From Rubripirellula amarantea (lineage in GTDB: Bacteria > Planctomycetota > Planctomycetia > Pirellulales > Pirellulaceae), in the NCBI RefSeq assembly GCF_007859865.1, contig NZ_SJPI01000002.1:372001-436000 (forward strand): 64,000 nucleotides of DNA. Direction: 5' to 3'. Shown here piece by piece: positions 40,894 to 49,655 of the stretch. Position 1 is the stretch's first letter. Each line of letters starts with the position of its first letter. The notes under the pieces are model-generated. The model was not told the origin of the DNA. It did no database searches and worked only from the letters and a program-made list of their open reading frames with translations. Made by a program: the position numbers and the translations under genes.

Positions 40894-41034
40894 TCTTCTT
40901 TCGCTGCAAGCTGGCGAATGATTCCTCCGATCCAAGCCGGAGCCAGTTTGATGTCGCGAAGCAATGTTAGAATGTCAACGAGAAGATCATCGAAACACTG
41001 GATCGCCGATTGAGTCCTGATGATCGGAAGACGA
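40890..41034 (-). pseudogene. C-terminal fragment of the AbiE-type antitoxin (DUF6088-like)
   Basis: An open frame just downstream of the gene at 41035 ends LRDIKLAPAWIGGIIRQLAA plus KEE, then TGA overlapping the AbiEii ATG (ATGA). DUF6088/AbiEi-type antitoxins end in a similar P-A-W-(M/I)-x-x-(I/L)-(V/I)-R segment and are normally placed and overlapped exactly like this with their toxin. The wing-helix N-terminal part is absent. Assignment rests mainly on gene order plus the terminal motif. Confidence 0.45.
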
Positions 41035-41604
41035 TCAATCGGAACTTGGCACCGTGGAGATCTTGCCTGTCTTTACGTTGAGCAGGATGGGGATGTTGTC
41101 TGTGAAAAAGCGGATGCTCATCGCGTCATGGTTTGCGATGGGTGGGCTTGATTGCCAGGCACCTTGTTTTGCAGACTCGACCATTTGCGCCGGTGATTTG
41201 CCCGAGACTTTGGCGAGGTCGTCGAACGAATGAGTGGCCTTAATGATGCCCTGTTTGTCGATAACCATGAGTGAAATGGGGCTGGGCGTTCTGACCCATT
41301 CATCAATGAGAACGACCGTGCCGTCGTCGAAGACCAGGGCGGCGGCGGGGCCGAGTCGATGAGGAAGTTCATCGATCTTCCAAGCATCGTTGATTGGTTG
41401 AGCACGTTTCGCCAAACGTGACAATTCGGCCGAGGGTCTGGGGTTTCGCCAGTCATCGTGTCCGGTGATCAACAAGCGATACTCACCACTGGGCGAAGTA
41501 AACTCCCGAACTAGCTCGGGAGTTCTTCGTTGATCCGCCTTGGCCGTAGAGATATTCATACAGGCCAACAATACTAACGTAACGAAAGCGTTTAGCCGCG
41601 ACAT
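41035..41604 (-). CDS. Secreted hypothetical protein
   Basis: 189 residues from ATG 41604. The N-terminus MSRLNAFVTLVLLACMNIS-TAKA is a clear Sec signal peptide with A-x-A cleavage, the reason for this start over one 45 bases upstream. The mature part contains LVREFTSPSGEYRLLITGHD and LGPAAALVFDDGTVVLIDEW, beta-rich segments seen in small exported proteins, without a catalytic motif I recognise. Its start overlaps the end of the PEP-CTERM protease gene by 13 bases, so the two probably form an operon. Confidence 0.65.
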   Translation of the reverse strand: MSRLNAFVTLVLLACMNISTAKADQRRTPELVREFTSPSGEYRLLITGHDDWRNPRPSAELSRLAKRAQPINDAWKIDELPHRLGPAAALVFDDGTVVLIDEWVRTPSPISLMVIDKQGIIKATHSFDDLAKVSGKSPAQMVESAKQGAWQSSPPIANHDAMSIRFFTDNIPILLNVKTGKISTVPSSD

Positions 41605-42317
41605 GACGTTTGCATTTGTCGGCGACGCAGGAAAGCGAATCCGACGCAACCAGCGACCAAGATAACTGACGATGGTTCGGGGACTGCGGACACTTTGGCG
41701 TCGGCAAGAGCGATGGCAACTTGACCAGCCGTCATGCGATCCAAGCCCGTGCCATCAGGGAAGATGTTGCCAATCACAGTCGGGGCAATTCGGTCGTCAC
41801 CACTTCGCATCAAGAAGTTCGTTTCGACGCCTGGGTCATCGTGGTTCAGGCCGAGCAGGTGACCGACTTCGTGGGCAATCGTATCAAGCCTCGTTTCGTC
41901 GAAGACGAAGTTAGATATGACAATCTTATTAGCGTTGAGTCCACCGACTTCATTGACCTCGCCGTAGGCATCGTAGTGATCATTGACGAACCACATCGAA
42001 ATGGTCTTCGCGTCCAACGACGCCCCGGGAGCATTGGCAAACAATGAATCCACTTCGTTTTGGTCATCCAAATCGTAGTAGTCCGCCGAGATAATCGACG
42101 TGAATGGCAGATAGTTGAATGTGATCCCTGCTTGCGACCAAATCTTGTTGGTTGCTTGCAAGAAAAGCTCCTGGCCTGGGTTGCCAAAATCGCCCGATCC
42201 GTTGCCAACCTGGATAGGAAGGATCGTCACGATGGCGGCATGACAGGTGTTCGCAATGGGTGCCAAGACGCAGAACGACGCTACGAAAGCAGCGCGGGCG
42301 ACAACGGTGTGGAGCAT
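41592..42317 (-). CDS. Matrixin-like metalloprotease with PEP-CTERM anchor
   Basis: 241 residues from ATG 42317, where a signal peptide starts (MLHTVVARAAFVASFCVLAP, then NTCHA). Zinc site HEVGHLLGLNHD is the full metzincin HExxHxxGxxH, with LMRSGDD further on as candidate Met-turn. The C-terminus VPEPSSVILVAGCVGFAFLRR is a PEP-CTERM signal: Val-Pro-Glu-Pro, hydrophobic helix, Arg cluster. Such proteins are processed by an exosortase during export, so this one should be an extracellular or EPS-associated protease. Length and motif spacing are normal. A longer frame extending to 42503 lacks a signal peptide at its start and is rejected. Confidence 0.85.
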   Translation of the reverse strand: MLHTVVARAAFVASFCVLAPIANTCHAAIVTILPIQVGNGSGDFGNPGQELFLQATNKIWSQAGITFNYLPFTSIISADYYDLDDQNEVDSLFANAPGASLDAKTISMWFVNDHYDAYGEVNEVGGLNANKIVISNFVFDETRLDTIAHEVGHLLGLNHDDPGVETNFLMRSGDDRIAPTVIGNIFPDGTGLDRMTAGQVAIALADAKVSAVPEPSSVILVAGCVGFAFLRRRQMQTSCRG

Positions 42318-42837
42318 TATTGGGGGCTTTGCATTTGAAATGGTGCGGGAGGGGGGCGTGGGGTACCTCAATTTTGCCAATTTAGTGCTGCCAGGTTCCT
42401 CACGCAATCCATCGAGCGAAACAAATTTGGCGGGGTTGGAACGGATGTCCACGAGCTGAAACTTGGGGCGAACGCTGCGTTTCGCGTCGACGACGTCGTA
42501 CATGGCTGAAAGTCCAGACCATCCCTGAATCGAGTGTTCTGCATTCGCTTTGGGGACGGGCCTTGATTGAAATCGCTCGGCACAGGCGAGTGCAATCAGC
42601 CTGCGTCATGATGAGGTCGACTCTAGTGCAACGAGATGACGCAAGGCGGTTCGTTCGCGTGAGCAGATGATCGGCGAGGATATTGGAGCCTCACAGGGTA
42701 TTCATGTCGTCCGAGCATCGTGAAGGTTCTATCGTGGTAAAGTGAAGGGTGGTGATTCCCCGCTATTGTCGTTCGAGTAGCGGGTGAGGGGCGAGCGACG
42801 ATTTCGAATGGCAATCAACTTGGTGCATCGGTGCAAT
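42318..42837. other. Divergent intergenic region
   Basis: About 520 bases between the PEP-CTERM protease and the amidase, transcribed away from each other. It should hold both promoters; no gene, repeat or hairpin stands out. Confidence 0.4.
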
Positions 42838-43422
42838 ATGGCGACAGTGGTGGTTGATCCGGGACATGGGGGAACGGAACGAGTCGGTGGTTCGAGTCCG
42901 AACAATGCAGTCGGACTCGAAGGGACGCGGGAGTGCGATTTAACTTTATCGGTCGGGTTGATGGTCAGCGGGTTACTTGCAAATCTAGGGCACGACGTTC
43001 GACTCACACGATCGACCGACGTTAACCTCGGACTGAAGGAGCGAGCGGACGTCGCGAAACGTTGGGGTGCCGAGGTGTTTGTTTCGATTCACTTCAACGG
43101 TTTTCATGATCGCAGCGTTCAGGGTAGCGAAACGTTGCATGCCCCTGATGCGAGCGAAGCCAGTCGCAAGCTCGCCCAAAATATCCAAGCGGCAATCGTT
43201 TCCGCGTTGGGGCATCGCGATCGAGGCGTCAAACCTCAAACGCTCGGAGTTCTTCGTCCTGAGAACCATCATTCGCAAACCGCCGCATGTTTGGTCGAAC
43301 CGAGTTTCTTGACCAATGCTGACGAAGAAAAACGACTGCAAGATGAGCGATACCAGGTGAAAATCGCATCCGCAGTCGTCGATGGAATTACACGCTATCT
43401 CACCGAACATGCGACGCAATAG
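42838..43422 (+). CDS. N-acetylmuramoyl-L-alanine amidase (Amidase_3)
   Basis: 194 residues from ATG 42838; in-frame starts at 42784 (GTG) and 42808 (ATG) are possible. It cleaves the amide bond between muramic acid and the stem peptide. Zinc ligands: His10 in VVVDPGHGG, Glu32 in RECDLTL, His85 in FVSIHFNGF; catalytic Glu154 in CLVEPSFLTN. All Amidase_3 hallmarks are present. There is no visible signal peptide from any of the three starts, which is odd for a peptidoglycan hydrolase; it may act in the cytoplasm on recycled fragments or use another export route. It fits with reports that planctomycetes do have peptidoglycan. Confidence 0.9.
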   Translation: MATVVVDPGHGGTERVGGSSPNNAVGLEGTRECDLTLSVGLMVSGLLANLGHDVRLTRSTDVNLGLKERADVAKRWGAEVFVSIHFNGFHDRSVQGSETLHAPDASEASRKLAQNIQAAIVSALGHRDRGVKPQTLGVLRPENHHSQTAACLVEPSFLTNADEEKRLQDERYQVKIASAVVDGITRYLTEHATQ

Positions 43423-43570
43423 GATGGGGGACTGAAGTCCTCGGAACACCTACGCATTTTGGGCGTGGTGGCGAGCGTCGCAAGATTCTAAGGTTGCGGT
43501 AGTAATTGAAGCCGCAGGCGTCTTGGTTAACGCGACGGTTTCTTGCTGGCTGCAAGGACAAATCGTGGGA

Positions 43571-46500
43571 TCACTCAAATGTCCAGTCGTCAAACACACT
43601 GTCGATCAGCGTGAGGGTAGACGTCTCGGATGAGGTTGATGAATTAGTTTCCTGGGACGTAGCCGGTGACCCTGGCGTATCGGAAGCAGGTTGGAAGGAC
43701 GCGACCTGTTGTCGTTCGGCAGAGTCGCTATCGAGTGACACTGGCGGATCTTCAACATCGTCGTCCGTCTGAGTCGATTCGCTGGATTGGTTGGGTGCTT
43801 GAATCGCGTTCACGGTAGTGGGCGACGATGGGGCTTCAACCCTCAGTCGGTTGACTACGATCAATGCGTCGAGCGCGGTGATGCGTCCGTCGCCGCTGAG
43901 GTCCATGACCGCGACCCACTCGGAATCATCTTCGAAATCATCGTTCTCGGATGACTCCGATTCAACCGAAGTTCCGCGTGGCGAAACATTCAAGCGATTG
44001 ACGATTTGCAGAGCGTCAAGTGCGCTGATGTGGCCATCGGCATTGACGTCGGTGGCATCGGTTAAAGCGTTTGATTGGCTGGTGCTGGTTTCGGTGTTTT
44101 CCGGGTTCGAGCTACTCGTTTCCTCGGTAGACTCACCCAATGATTCACCATCGGGTTCCTGGCGACTAATCAACTCGATAGGGTTGGAAGACTGGGAACC
44201 GCTGAGGTCGCGAACCAATTCAAGGTTATCGGCCAACAAGTCGTAGACGAACAATTCTCGTTGAATGTCTTCGCGACGAGCCGAGAAGAACACTCGGTTG
44301 TCCGCGACCACCAAATCTCGCGGAGTCGAGTTCGTGCTGCCTGACACGTTGGCCAAACGTCGGGTTCCGGCGGCGGTGCCATCGCTACGGTAAAGTTCGC
44401 GTTGGCCATCGGACATTTGGGCGGTGAACAACACATCGCGACCGTAGGGAATCATTTCCAATGGCCGAGCGTTGGTTGATCCGCTGATGTTTGTGACCAG
44501 TTGCGTGTTGGAGCGGTTACCGTCCGTCACGTGCAATTCTTTTTGCCCATCGGCGAGAGTGGCGACAAAGAACAATTGGTCGTCGGCGACGACTAGATCC
44601 GTAGGTGAACTACTACGTGTGCCGGACAAGTTTGCCAAAAGGTTCGTGTTGGAAGTCGAACCGCGGCTAAAGAACATCTCTCGTTCGCCGTTGGGAAGCG
44701 TAGCAACAAAGTAAACTCGGTTGCCAAACGCCGTTAGGTTCGTTGGATTGGAACTGGTCGAACCAGACAAGTTTCGCGCGAGCCGGGTACCCGATGCCGT
44801 TCCATCGGTGACGAACAATTCGCGTTCGCCCGACGGAATCGTGGCAGCAAAGAAGACGCGGTTTCCAACGCGAGTTAGCTCGGTTGGATTGCTGCTAACA
44901 CCACCGGAAAGGTCGCGGACGATACGCGTGTCGGATCGACTACCGGATGTCACATGCAATTCACGTTGCCCGCTTGTTGTGGTGGCCGTGAAGTACAGTT
45001 CATTGTCCACCGCGACAAGGTCCGTCGGATTCGCACTGCGAGTGCCACCGAGGTTATCGACCAGTACGGTCGTTGACGACGTTCCGCGAGTTCGGAAGAG
45101 TTCACGTTGGCCATTGGGTAGTAGCGCCGTGAAATACAGGCGGTTTCCGACGGCGGTCAATTCCTGCGGATCACTGCTAAGCGATCCGCTAATGTTGCGG
45201 ACCAGTGATGTTGTGGCGGGTGTTCCAAACGATTTGAACAGTTCACGTTCACCGGTGGGCATGGTTGCGGTGAAGAAGAGCTTATCTTCGACCCACGTAA
45301 AATCTCGAGGATGGGATGCAACACCGCCGGAAAGGTCTCGGAACAAGCCGGTGCCGCCTGCTGTTCCATCGGTGACATGCAATTCGCGTTGGCCAGAGGA
45401 AGTGATCGCGCTAAAGTAAATCTCAACTGGATCTAAAACCACGACGGGATCGGCGACGGTAATCCGGCTCGGCAAAATTCCCCTATTGTTGCCTTCGTCA
45501 TACTCACTAACGAGCGACGTCGAGTCGATTCGCCATCCGATGTAGTATTCACCGGCTGGCAAGTCGGGAAAGCTTGCTACGTTAAGTGTTGCTTCAGATC
45601 CGGTGAAGGGATCCAACGATGCGAGTCGAACCGTGCCCAGTTCCGTATCGGCGGTCGTGATGGTGCTGTTGGTAGACGCGTAGAATGTCACGTCGAACAC
45701 GCCCGTCGGTACGACACCATTGTTTCGCGAGTAGCTGGTCACGGACAAGGATTCGCCAGGCCGGACAAACGACGTGGAAATGGATGCCAACGACGTGTCA
45801 AAATAGTCGTCAAAGTCGACCAAGTCGGCTCGGTTATCCGATGGGTTTTCAACAACGTCGGTTGCGATCCAAGTATCGATCTGGTCGAACTTGTCATCGT
45901 TAAGCCGAGTTGCACCGTTGACGGTTGGGCCGCCCGTCGTATGAATCCCCACGATATAGCGTTCGTTCTGGGAGGAAACATAGCGGTACATGGGGCTGCC
46001 GGATTGCCCACCAAAGGTGTCCAGGCCATCGAGACCGCTGTAGAAAAACCGGAAGTCCGTTGCAGCATTGGTCGACCCAAATGCGCGATACATTTCGTCG
46101 GCGTTGGATGATAGGTCACCCGGATAACCCGCCGTGTTAAGGTTCGCGTTGACCAGTTGCGAAACCGTTCGGACTTGTCGGCCCATCCAACCTGTGTACA
46201 CCCCGATATCGCGATCGAGCGTAATCAAAGCCCAGTCGTGATCAGAGTTTTGGTTGTTAGTCCAACCCGAATAGCTGCGAACGGTTTGCCAATCGACTTC
46301 GCCAAACGGTTTCGTGTCTTCGTCCTGAGCCGGGAAAATATCGAAGTCGCTAGCGAAGCCAACACCCGCTCGGTGGACACAGTGGCCTGCGGTTAAAACA
46401 TGGTTGGCATCAACGATAGCGCCGGTGCAAATTCCGCCGCCTCCATCCGAGTAAGAACTTTCTATTCGAACGATGCTGGAAAAGGGAAAGTTGAGGGTGT

Positions 46501-46927
46501 TGTTCACTGGGATGCGATCGTCAGCCCCGTGAACGGTTTCGTTCGTCTGGTCAGGGAAAAAGCCGGGCGGAAACGAAAGTTCAATTCCTTCTCGCCCCGC
46601 AACAAAACGATCGGAGTCATCAAGAGATGATGATTCGACGGTAGCGTCCGACTCGATGTTCTCGTTCAGCGCGTCAGTTGACGGCAATTGATATCGGACT
46701 CCGCCGGTTGCCTTGGAATAGACAATTGTGGTGGCATCAGGCAACTCGCTTCGCTGGAGCGCCGATAGCGATTCAAAATCCAGCAGGTCCGCGGCTAACA
46801 GTTGTCTCGCTTCGAGCTGTTCAAACTTGCGGCGAGTTGATCGCGATGGGGCAGACCGCGATGGTCCATTGAACGTGGAACGTTTTTGCGCGGAGCTTAC
46901 TCGTTTTGCATCGTGACGAAAAAACAT
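43571..46927 (-). CDS. Trypsin-like protease with 47-residue repeats and dockerin
   Basis: 1118 residues. FEQLEARQLLAA (about 36-47) is the LEPR-XLL-type motif. Residues about 140-355 are a chymotrypsin-fold protease of the V8/glutamyl-endopeptidase kind: VLTAGHCVH (His about 182), SDHDWALITLD (Asp about 230), FGGQSGSPMY (Ser about 310), so the triad is complete. Residues about 370-490 are a CARDB-like domain. Residues about 505-915 are eight full and one partial copy of an exact 47-residue repeat (RELFVTDGT ... NLSG ... SSNPTxLT ... NRVFFxATxPxGx). An acidic linker and two dockerin loops follow (DVNADGHISALDALQIVNRL, DLSGDGRITALDALIVVNRL), then a Ser/Thr/Glu-rich tail. Probably a surface-attached protease; target unknown. 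Confidence 0.9.
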   Translation of the reverse strand: MFFRHDAKRVSSAQKRSTFNGPSRSAPSRSTRRKFEQLEARQLLAADLLDFESLSALQRSELPDATTIVYSKATGGVRYQLPSTDALNENIESDATVESSSLDDSDRFVAGREGIELSFPPGFFPDQTNETVHGADDRIPVNNTLNFPFSSIVRIESSYSDGGGGICTGAIVDANHVLTAGHCVHRAGVGFASDFDIFPAQDEDTKPFGEVDWQTVRSYSGWTNNQNSDHDWALITLDRDIGVYTGWMGRQVRTVSQLVNANLNTAGYPGDLSSNADEMYRAFGSTNAATDFRFFYSGLDGLDTFGGQSGSPMYRYVSSQNERYIVGIHTTGGPTVNGATRLNDDKFDQIDTWIATDVVENPSDNRADLVDFDDYFDTSLASISTSFVRPGESLSVTSYSRNNGVVPTGVFDVTFYASTNSTITTADTELGTVRLASLDPFTGSEATLNVASFPDLPAGEYYIGWRIDSTSLVSEYDEGNNRGILPSRITVADPVVVLDPVEIYFSAITSSGQRELHVTDGTAGGTGLFRDLSGGVASHPRDFTWVEDKLFFTATMPTGERELFKSFGTPATTSLVRNISGSLSSDPQELTAVGNRLYFTALLPNGQRELFRTRGTSSTTVLVDNLGGTRSANPTDLVAVDNELYFTATTTSGQRELHVTSGSRSDTRIVRDLSGGVSSNPTELTRVGNRVFFAATIPSGERELFVTDGTASGTRLARNLSGSTSSNPTNLTAFGNRVYFVATLPNGEREMFFSRGSTSNTNLLANLSGTRSSSPTDLVVADDQLFFVATLADGQKELHVTDGNRSNTQLVTNISGSTNARPLEMIPYGRDVLFTAQMSDGQRELYRSDGTAAGTRRLANVSGSTNSTPRDLVVADNRVFFSARREDIQRELFVYDLLADNLELVRDLSGSQSSNPIELISRQEPDGESLGESTEETSSSNPENTETSTSQSNALTDATDVNADGHISALDALQIVNRLNVSPRGTSVESESSENDDFEDDSEWVAVMDLSGDGRITALDALIVVNRLRVEAPSSPTTVNAIQAPNQSSESTQTDDDVEDPPVSLDSDSAERQQVASFQPASDTPGSPATSQETNSSTSSETSTLTLIDSVFDDWTFE

Positions 46928-47226
46928 GATCCCTCGACCTTGGACAGCGCATTTCGGAGCACGGTGTAGTGGCCAAAGGGAAAGAGCTAGTTGAATCTAA
47001 GCCCATGTTCCGTTGGGTGGGTAATTGCGTCCCCCGGCGATTGCTTTGTACCCCCCGCGAGTGGTGGCGTCAACTCAACGGCTGGAATCCGCGGATGTTT
47101 AACCGCCTGTTTGCGTTGAGCGGGACATGCGTTGTGCGGGACATGCGTTAGCCGCGTGACGCGCTGCCCACGGTTTGCGCTGATGGGGCAAAGACCGAGC
47201 GAGCGCAATTGCTAGCTAGCGAACGG
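46928..47226. other. Intergenic region with a 14-bp direct repeat
   Basis: It carries the promoter region of the protease gene and the 3' flank of the lipoprotein gene (both minus strand). GCGGGACATGCGTT occurs at 47120-47133 and again at 47136-47149 (16-base period). No gene recognised. Confidence 0.4.
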
Positions 47227-48435
47227 CTACTTGGTCGGTGGAATCCAAGTGGCAGTGACCACATCGGGGAACGGATTGAGTGAATCGTTCTTCAGCCAAT
47301 CAAACTCTGAAGGTTGATCGCTTAGCTGATCCATCGGTTCGACCTCGGGGGACAAGCTTGATAGCGGTTGGCCATTCGCGAGGACAGCTTGTTGAATCTC
47401 GTGCGCGATCAGTGCTAGACGTCGGTTGATGGATTCACAACCGGCGACTTCTGCTTGCACGCTAGCTTGTTGCACAAACGACCATGCACGCGTGGTATCG
47501 CCGCGACCGAACCATATCTTGGCAACTCGGGTCAACCGTAACGCGGCATCGCGAGGAAGCCCGGCCTGTTCGTAAGCGGCGGCGGCAAGTTCAAGCGTGT
47601 TGGGGATCTCTCGGTAGGTGCCGGCAAGTCGCAAGTGATCCGCCTCTTTATCGAAGTGCCAAGCGGCTTGCATGTATTCGCCCTTGGCTAGGTGAACCAG
47701 CGCTGAAACGCGTTGCAATTCGGCTTGCATATCTTCGCTGCAAACTTGACTCGCTAGCTCGCACGCACACGAGAGTTGTTCGTTGGCAAGTGGAATGTCG
47801 TAACGTTCGGCGGCAATTCGTGCGCGGGCTAGATGAATTTGAGCTTGGTAGGCGACGCGGCAGCTTTCCTCGGCTTCGTTTTCAGCAAAGCATGAACCGA
47901 CGCAGGGAATCTTCGTTACGCAGGATTCGCGGCATGGGTCATTGCGACCGCACTGGCAAGCTTGTCCATCATCGGCGCAGGGTGGCTTGGCGCAGGCGGC
48001 ACGATCGACCATCCGATCCGCATCGCTCAATCGCAGTTCGCTTTGGGCGATCTTGGCTTCCAACAACCAAGTGTTTGCCGTTGAGGCGTTCGCGCGGCAT
48101 AGTTCGGCTCGTGATTCGATCAACCAATCCGTTGCGACTGCGTTCTCCGAAAGGCTCGTCAAACAGGCGGCTAAGTTGTACGCATGGGTCCCCGATTCAA
48201 AAGGATCGTCCATCGACCACGCTCTCGCGATCGCTTGACGATACTTTTTAACCGCTACGTTCAAATCGCCTTCGTCGTAAGCAGTGTTGCCATCTTCCGC
48301 TAAACGAACCAGTCGCGAATCCATTGCCTTTGCGGTTGCCTTCGTACTGCGGCATCCCAATGAGTTGGTCGCGATCAAAGCGCAACCCGCCATGACTAGT
48401 GTCGCTTTGATTGTTCGTGCGAACAAATCGACCAT
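47227..48435 (-). CDS. TPR-like lipoprotein of the Mla/MCE operon
   Basis: 402 residues from ATG 48435. The signal peptide MVDLFARTIKATLVMAGCAL continues to a lipobox NSLGC-RSTK, so the protein is lipidated; this fixes the start (the frame runs further up into the MCE gene but without a signal at its beginning). The mature protein is helical with several TPR-like pairs (AYDEGDLNVAVKKYRQAIA, AAWHFDKEADHLRLAGTYRE, AYEQAGLPRDAALRL). A Cys-rich insert (ACAKPPCADDGQACQCG and following, about eight Cys in 40 residues) is unusual and may bind metal or form disulfides. As last gene of the mlaE-mlaF-mlaD cluster it may be the periplasmic or outer-membrane partner replacing MlaA/MlaC; this is inferred from position. 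Confidence 0.75.
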   Translation of the reverse strand: MVDLFARTIKATLVMAGCALIATNSLGCRSTKATAKAMDSRLVRLAEDGNTAYDEGDLNVAVKKYRQAIARAWSMDDPFESGTHAYNLAACLTSLSENAVATDWLIESRAELCRANASTANTWLLEAKIAQSELRLSDADRMVDRAACAKPPCADDGQACQCGRNDPCRESCVTKIPCVGSCFAENEAEESCRVAYQAQIHLARARIAAERYDIPLANEQLSCACELASQVCSEDMQAELQRVSALVHLAKGEYMQAAWHFDKEADHLRLAGTYREIPNTLELAAAAYEQAGLPRDAALRLTRVAKIWFGRGDTTRAWSFVQQASVQAEVAGCESINRRLALIAHEIQQAVLANGQPLSSLSPEVEPMDQLSDQPSEFDWLKNDSLNPFPDVVTATWIPPTK

Positions 48436-48542
48436 GCGCTGTGAGACGCTCGCCGAGTCGTGGGTGCACGTCGGTTGAAAGACGCGCTTAACGGCGATCA
48501 TAGCCATCGCGTTCGCCAAAAAGATACTGAGCAGCAAGTTGA

Positions 48543-49655
48543 TCAAAATCCGCTGCCTCCGCGAACACTTGACGGTGAGATTTGATCCGAAGGTGTATTT
48601 TGCTTGCTGTAGCGTCGCAGTAGCCAATGACTACGGATTTCCCCCACCAAGTCTTGAGTTTCGTTCACCGTGTCGTTGACTCGAGCGGTGGTTCCCGGCA
48701 ACTCATCAGCTTCGCGTCGAACGATGCGCACGACCTCGCGAGTTTCGATGGCGAGCTTTTGCACTTGGTCGGCGGCTTTGCGGAGTTCGACGAGTGTGTT
48801 TCCGATGTCCGAGGCAACGAGATCAGAGTTTGCGTCCACGTTCTTGGCCGCGGCGCTGACGTCATCGGTGGACTCTTGCACTTGCACAAGTGTTTCTCGC
48901 ATGTCCTTTTCGACGAGCGTTTGGATCTTATCCGTTAGCGTGGCGACCCGGTTCTGCAGATCCTCGGTTGCCGATCGGATCGTCTGCAGAGTGTCGAGTG
49001 CTTCCGGCCGAAGCACTTCATTGGTGGCAGAAAGTTCTTGGAACGTCGCTTCGCCCTGCGAAAACGCGGGATCGACGGTGTTGTCGAGGCTGCTTTGAAA
49101 ACGATCCGACGCGTCGCGCACTCCGGATAGCGTGGGGTCGAGCTTTTGTTGGATCATTCGCACGGAATCGGCGACTGATTCGACCTCACGAGCCATTTGG
49201 TCGATTCGGTCAGCATCACTTTGAACGTGCAGCAACTGATTACCGGGCTGGAGCGGCTCGAGCGATCCAGCAGCTTTGCCTCGGCGAATCACCAAGATAG
49301 GTGTACCGAGTCCGTACTTGCGTTCTTGCGTGACGATCGAGTCTTCGGAAATCTGCGGACTCATCTTTGGGTCGATCGCTAGCTCAACGCGGATCATGTT
49401 GCTGCCGTCGATGTAGCTAATGTCTTCGACCTGTCCCGCGCGATCACCGAGGATTTGAACCTCGGCACCACGATGTAGGTCCTTGACTTGGTCCTGGGCC
49501 ATTTCGATCCAGTACTTGTCTTGCTTGACGAACAAGTCGCCCGCGCGAAGGAACAAGCCAGCGATCAAAACCAGGAACAGCAATAACACCAGCAAGAACA
49601 GACCGACAATCTGATTTGCGTAGCGAAGACGATAGGGCTCATTCACTGATGTCAC
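48543..49655 (-). CDS. mlaD: MCE/MlaD-family lipid transport protein
   Basis: 370 residues. One N-terminal membrane helix (about 15-36) is followed by an MCE domain (about 45-150): DLHRGAEVQILGDRAGQVED is the conserved V-x-x-G-x-V-x-x-I region, and GLGTPILVIRRG the following strands. MlaD-type proteins form hexameric rings that pass phospholipids between membranes. The remaining 200 residues are a long predicted coiled coil (ESVADSVRMIQQKLDP, VQKLAIETREVVRIVRREAD), as in elongated MCE proteins that build a tunnel or bridge. Its start overlaps the end of the ATPase-like gene by 17 bases, indicating one operon. Confidence 0.85.
   Translation of the reverse strand: MTSVNEPYRLRYANQIVGLFLLVLLLFLVLIAGLFLRAGDLFVKQDKYWIEMAQDQVKDLHRGAEVQILGDRAGQVEDISYIDGSNMIRVELAIDPKMSPQISEDSIVTQERKYGLGTPILVIRRGKAAGSLEPLQPGNQLLHVQSDADRIDQMAREVESVADSVRMIQQKLDPTLSGVRDASDRFQSSLDNTVDPAFSQGEATFQELSATNEVLRPEALDTLQTIRSATEDLQNRVATLTDKIQTLVEKDMRETLVQVQESTDDVSAAAKNVDANSDLVASDIGNTLVELRKAADQVQKLAIETREVVRIVRREADELPGTTARVNDTVNETQDLVGEIRSHWLLRRYSKQNTPSDQISPSSVRGGSGF

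Noticed and set aside
42318-42503. 62-codon N-terminal extension of the PEP-CTERM protease
   Set aside because: Has no signal peptide at its start, while the internal ATG at 42317 begins one immediately.
43473-43483. Terminator between amidase and trypsin-like gene
   Set aside because: Only a 4-bp stem (GCGA/TCGC) without a T-tract.
44721-45419. 232-codon plus-strand frame inside the trypsin-like gene
   Set aside because: Antisense shadow of the 47-residue repeats; its apparent repetition only mirrors the real repeat on the other strand.
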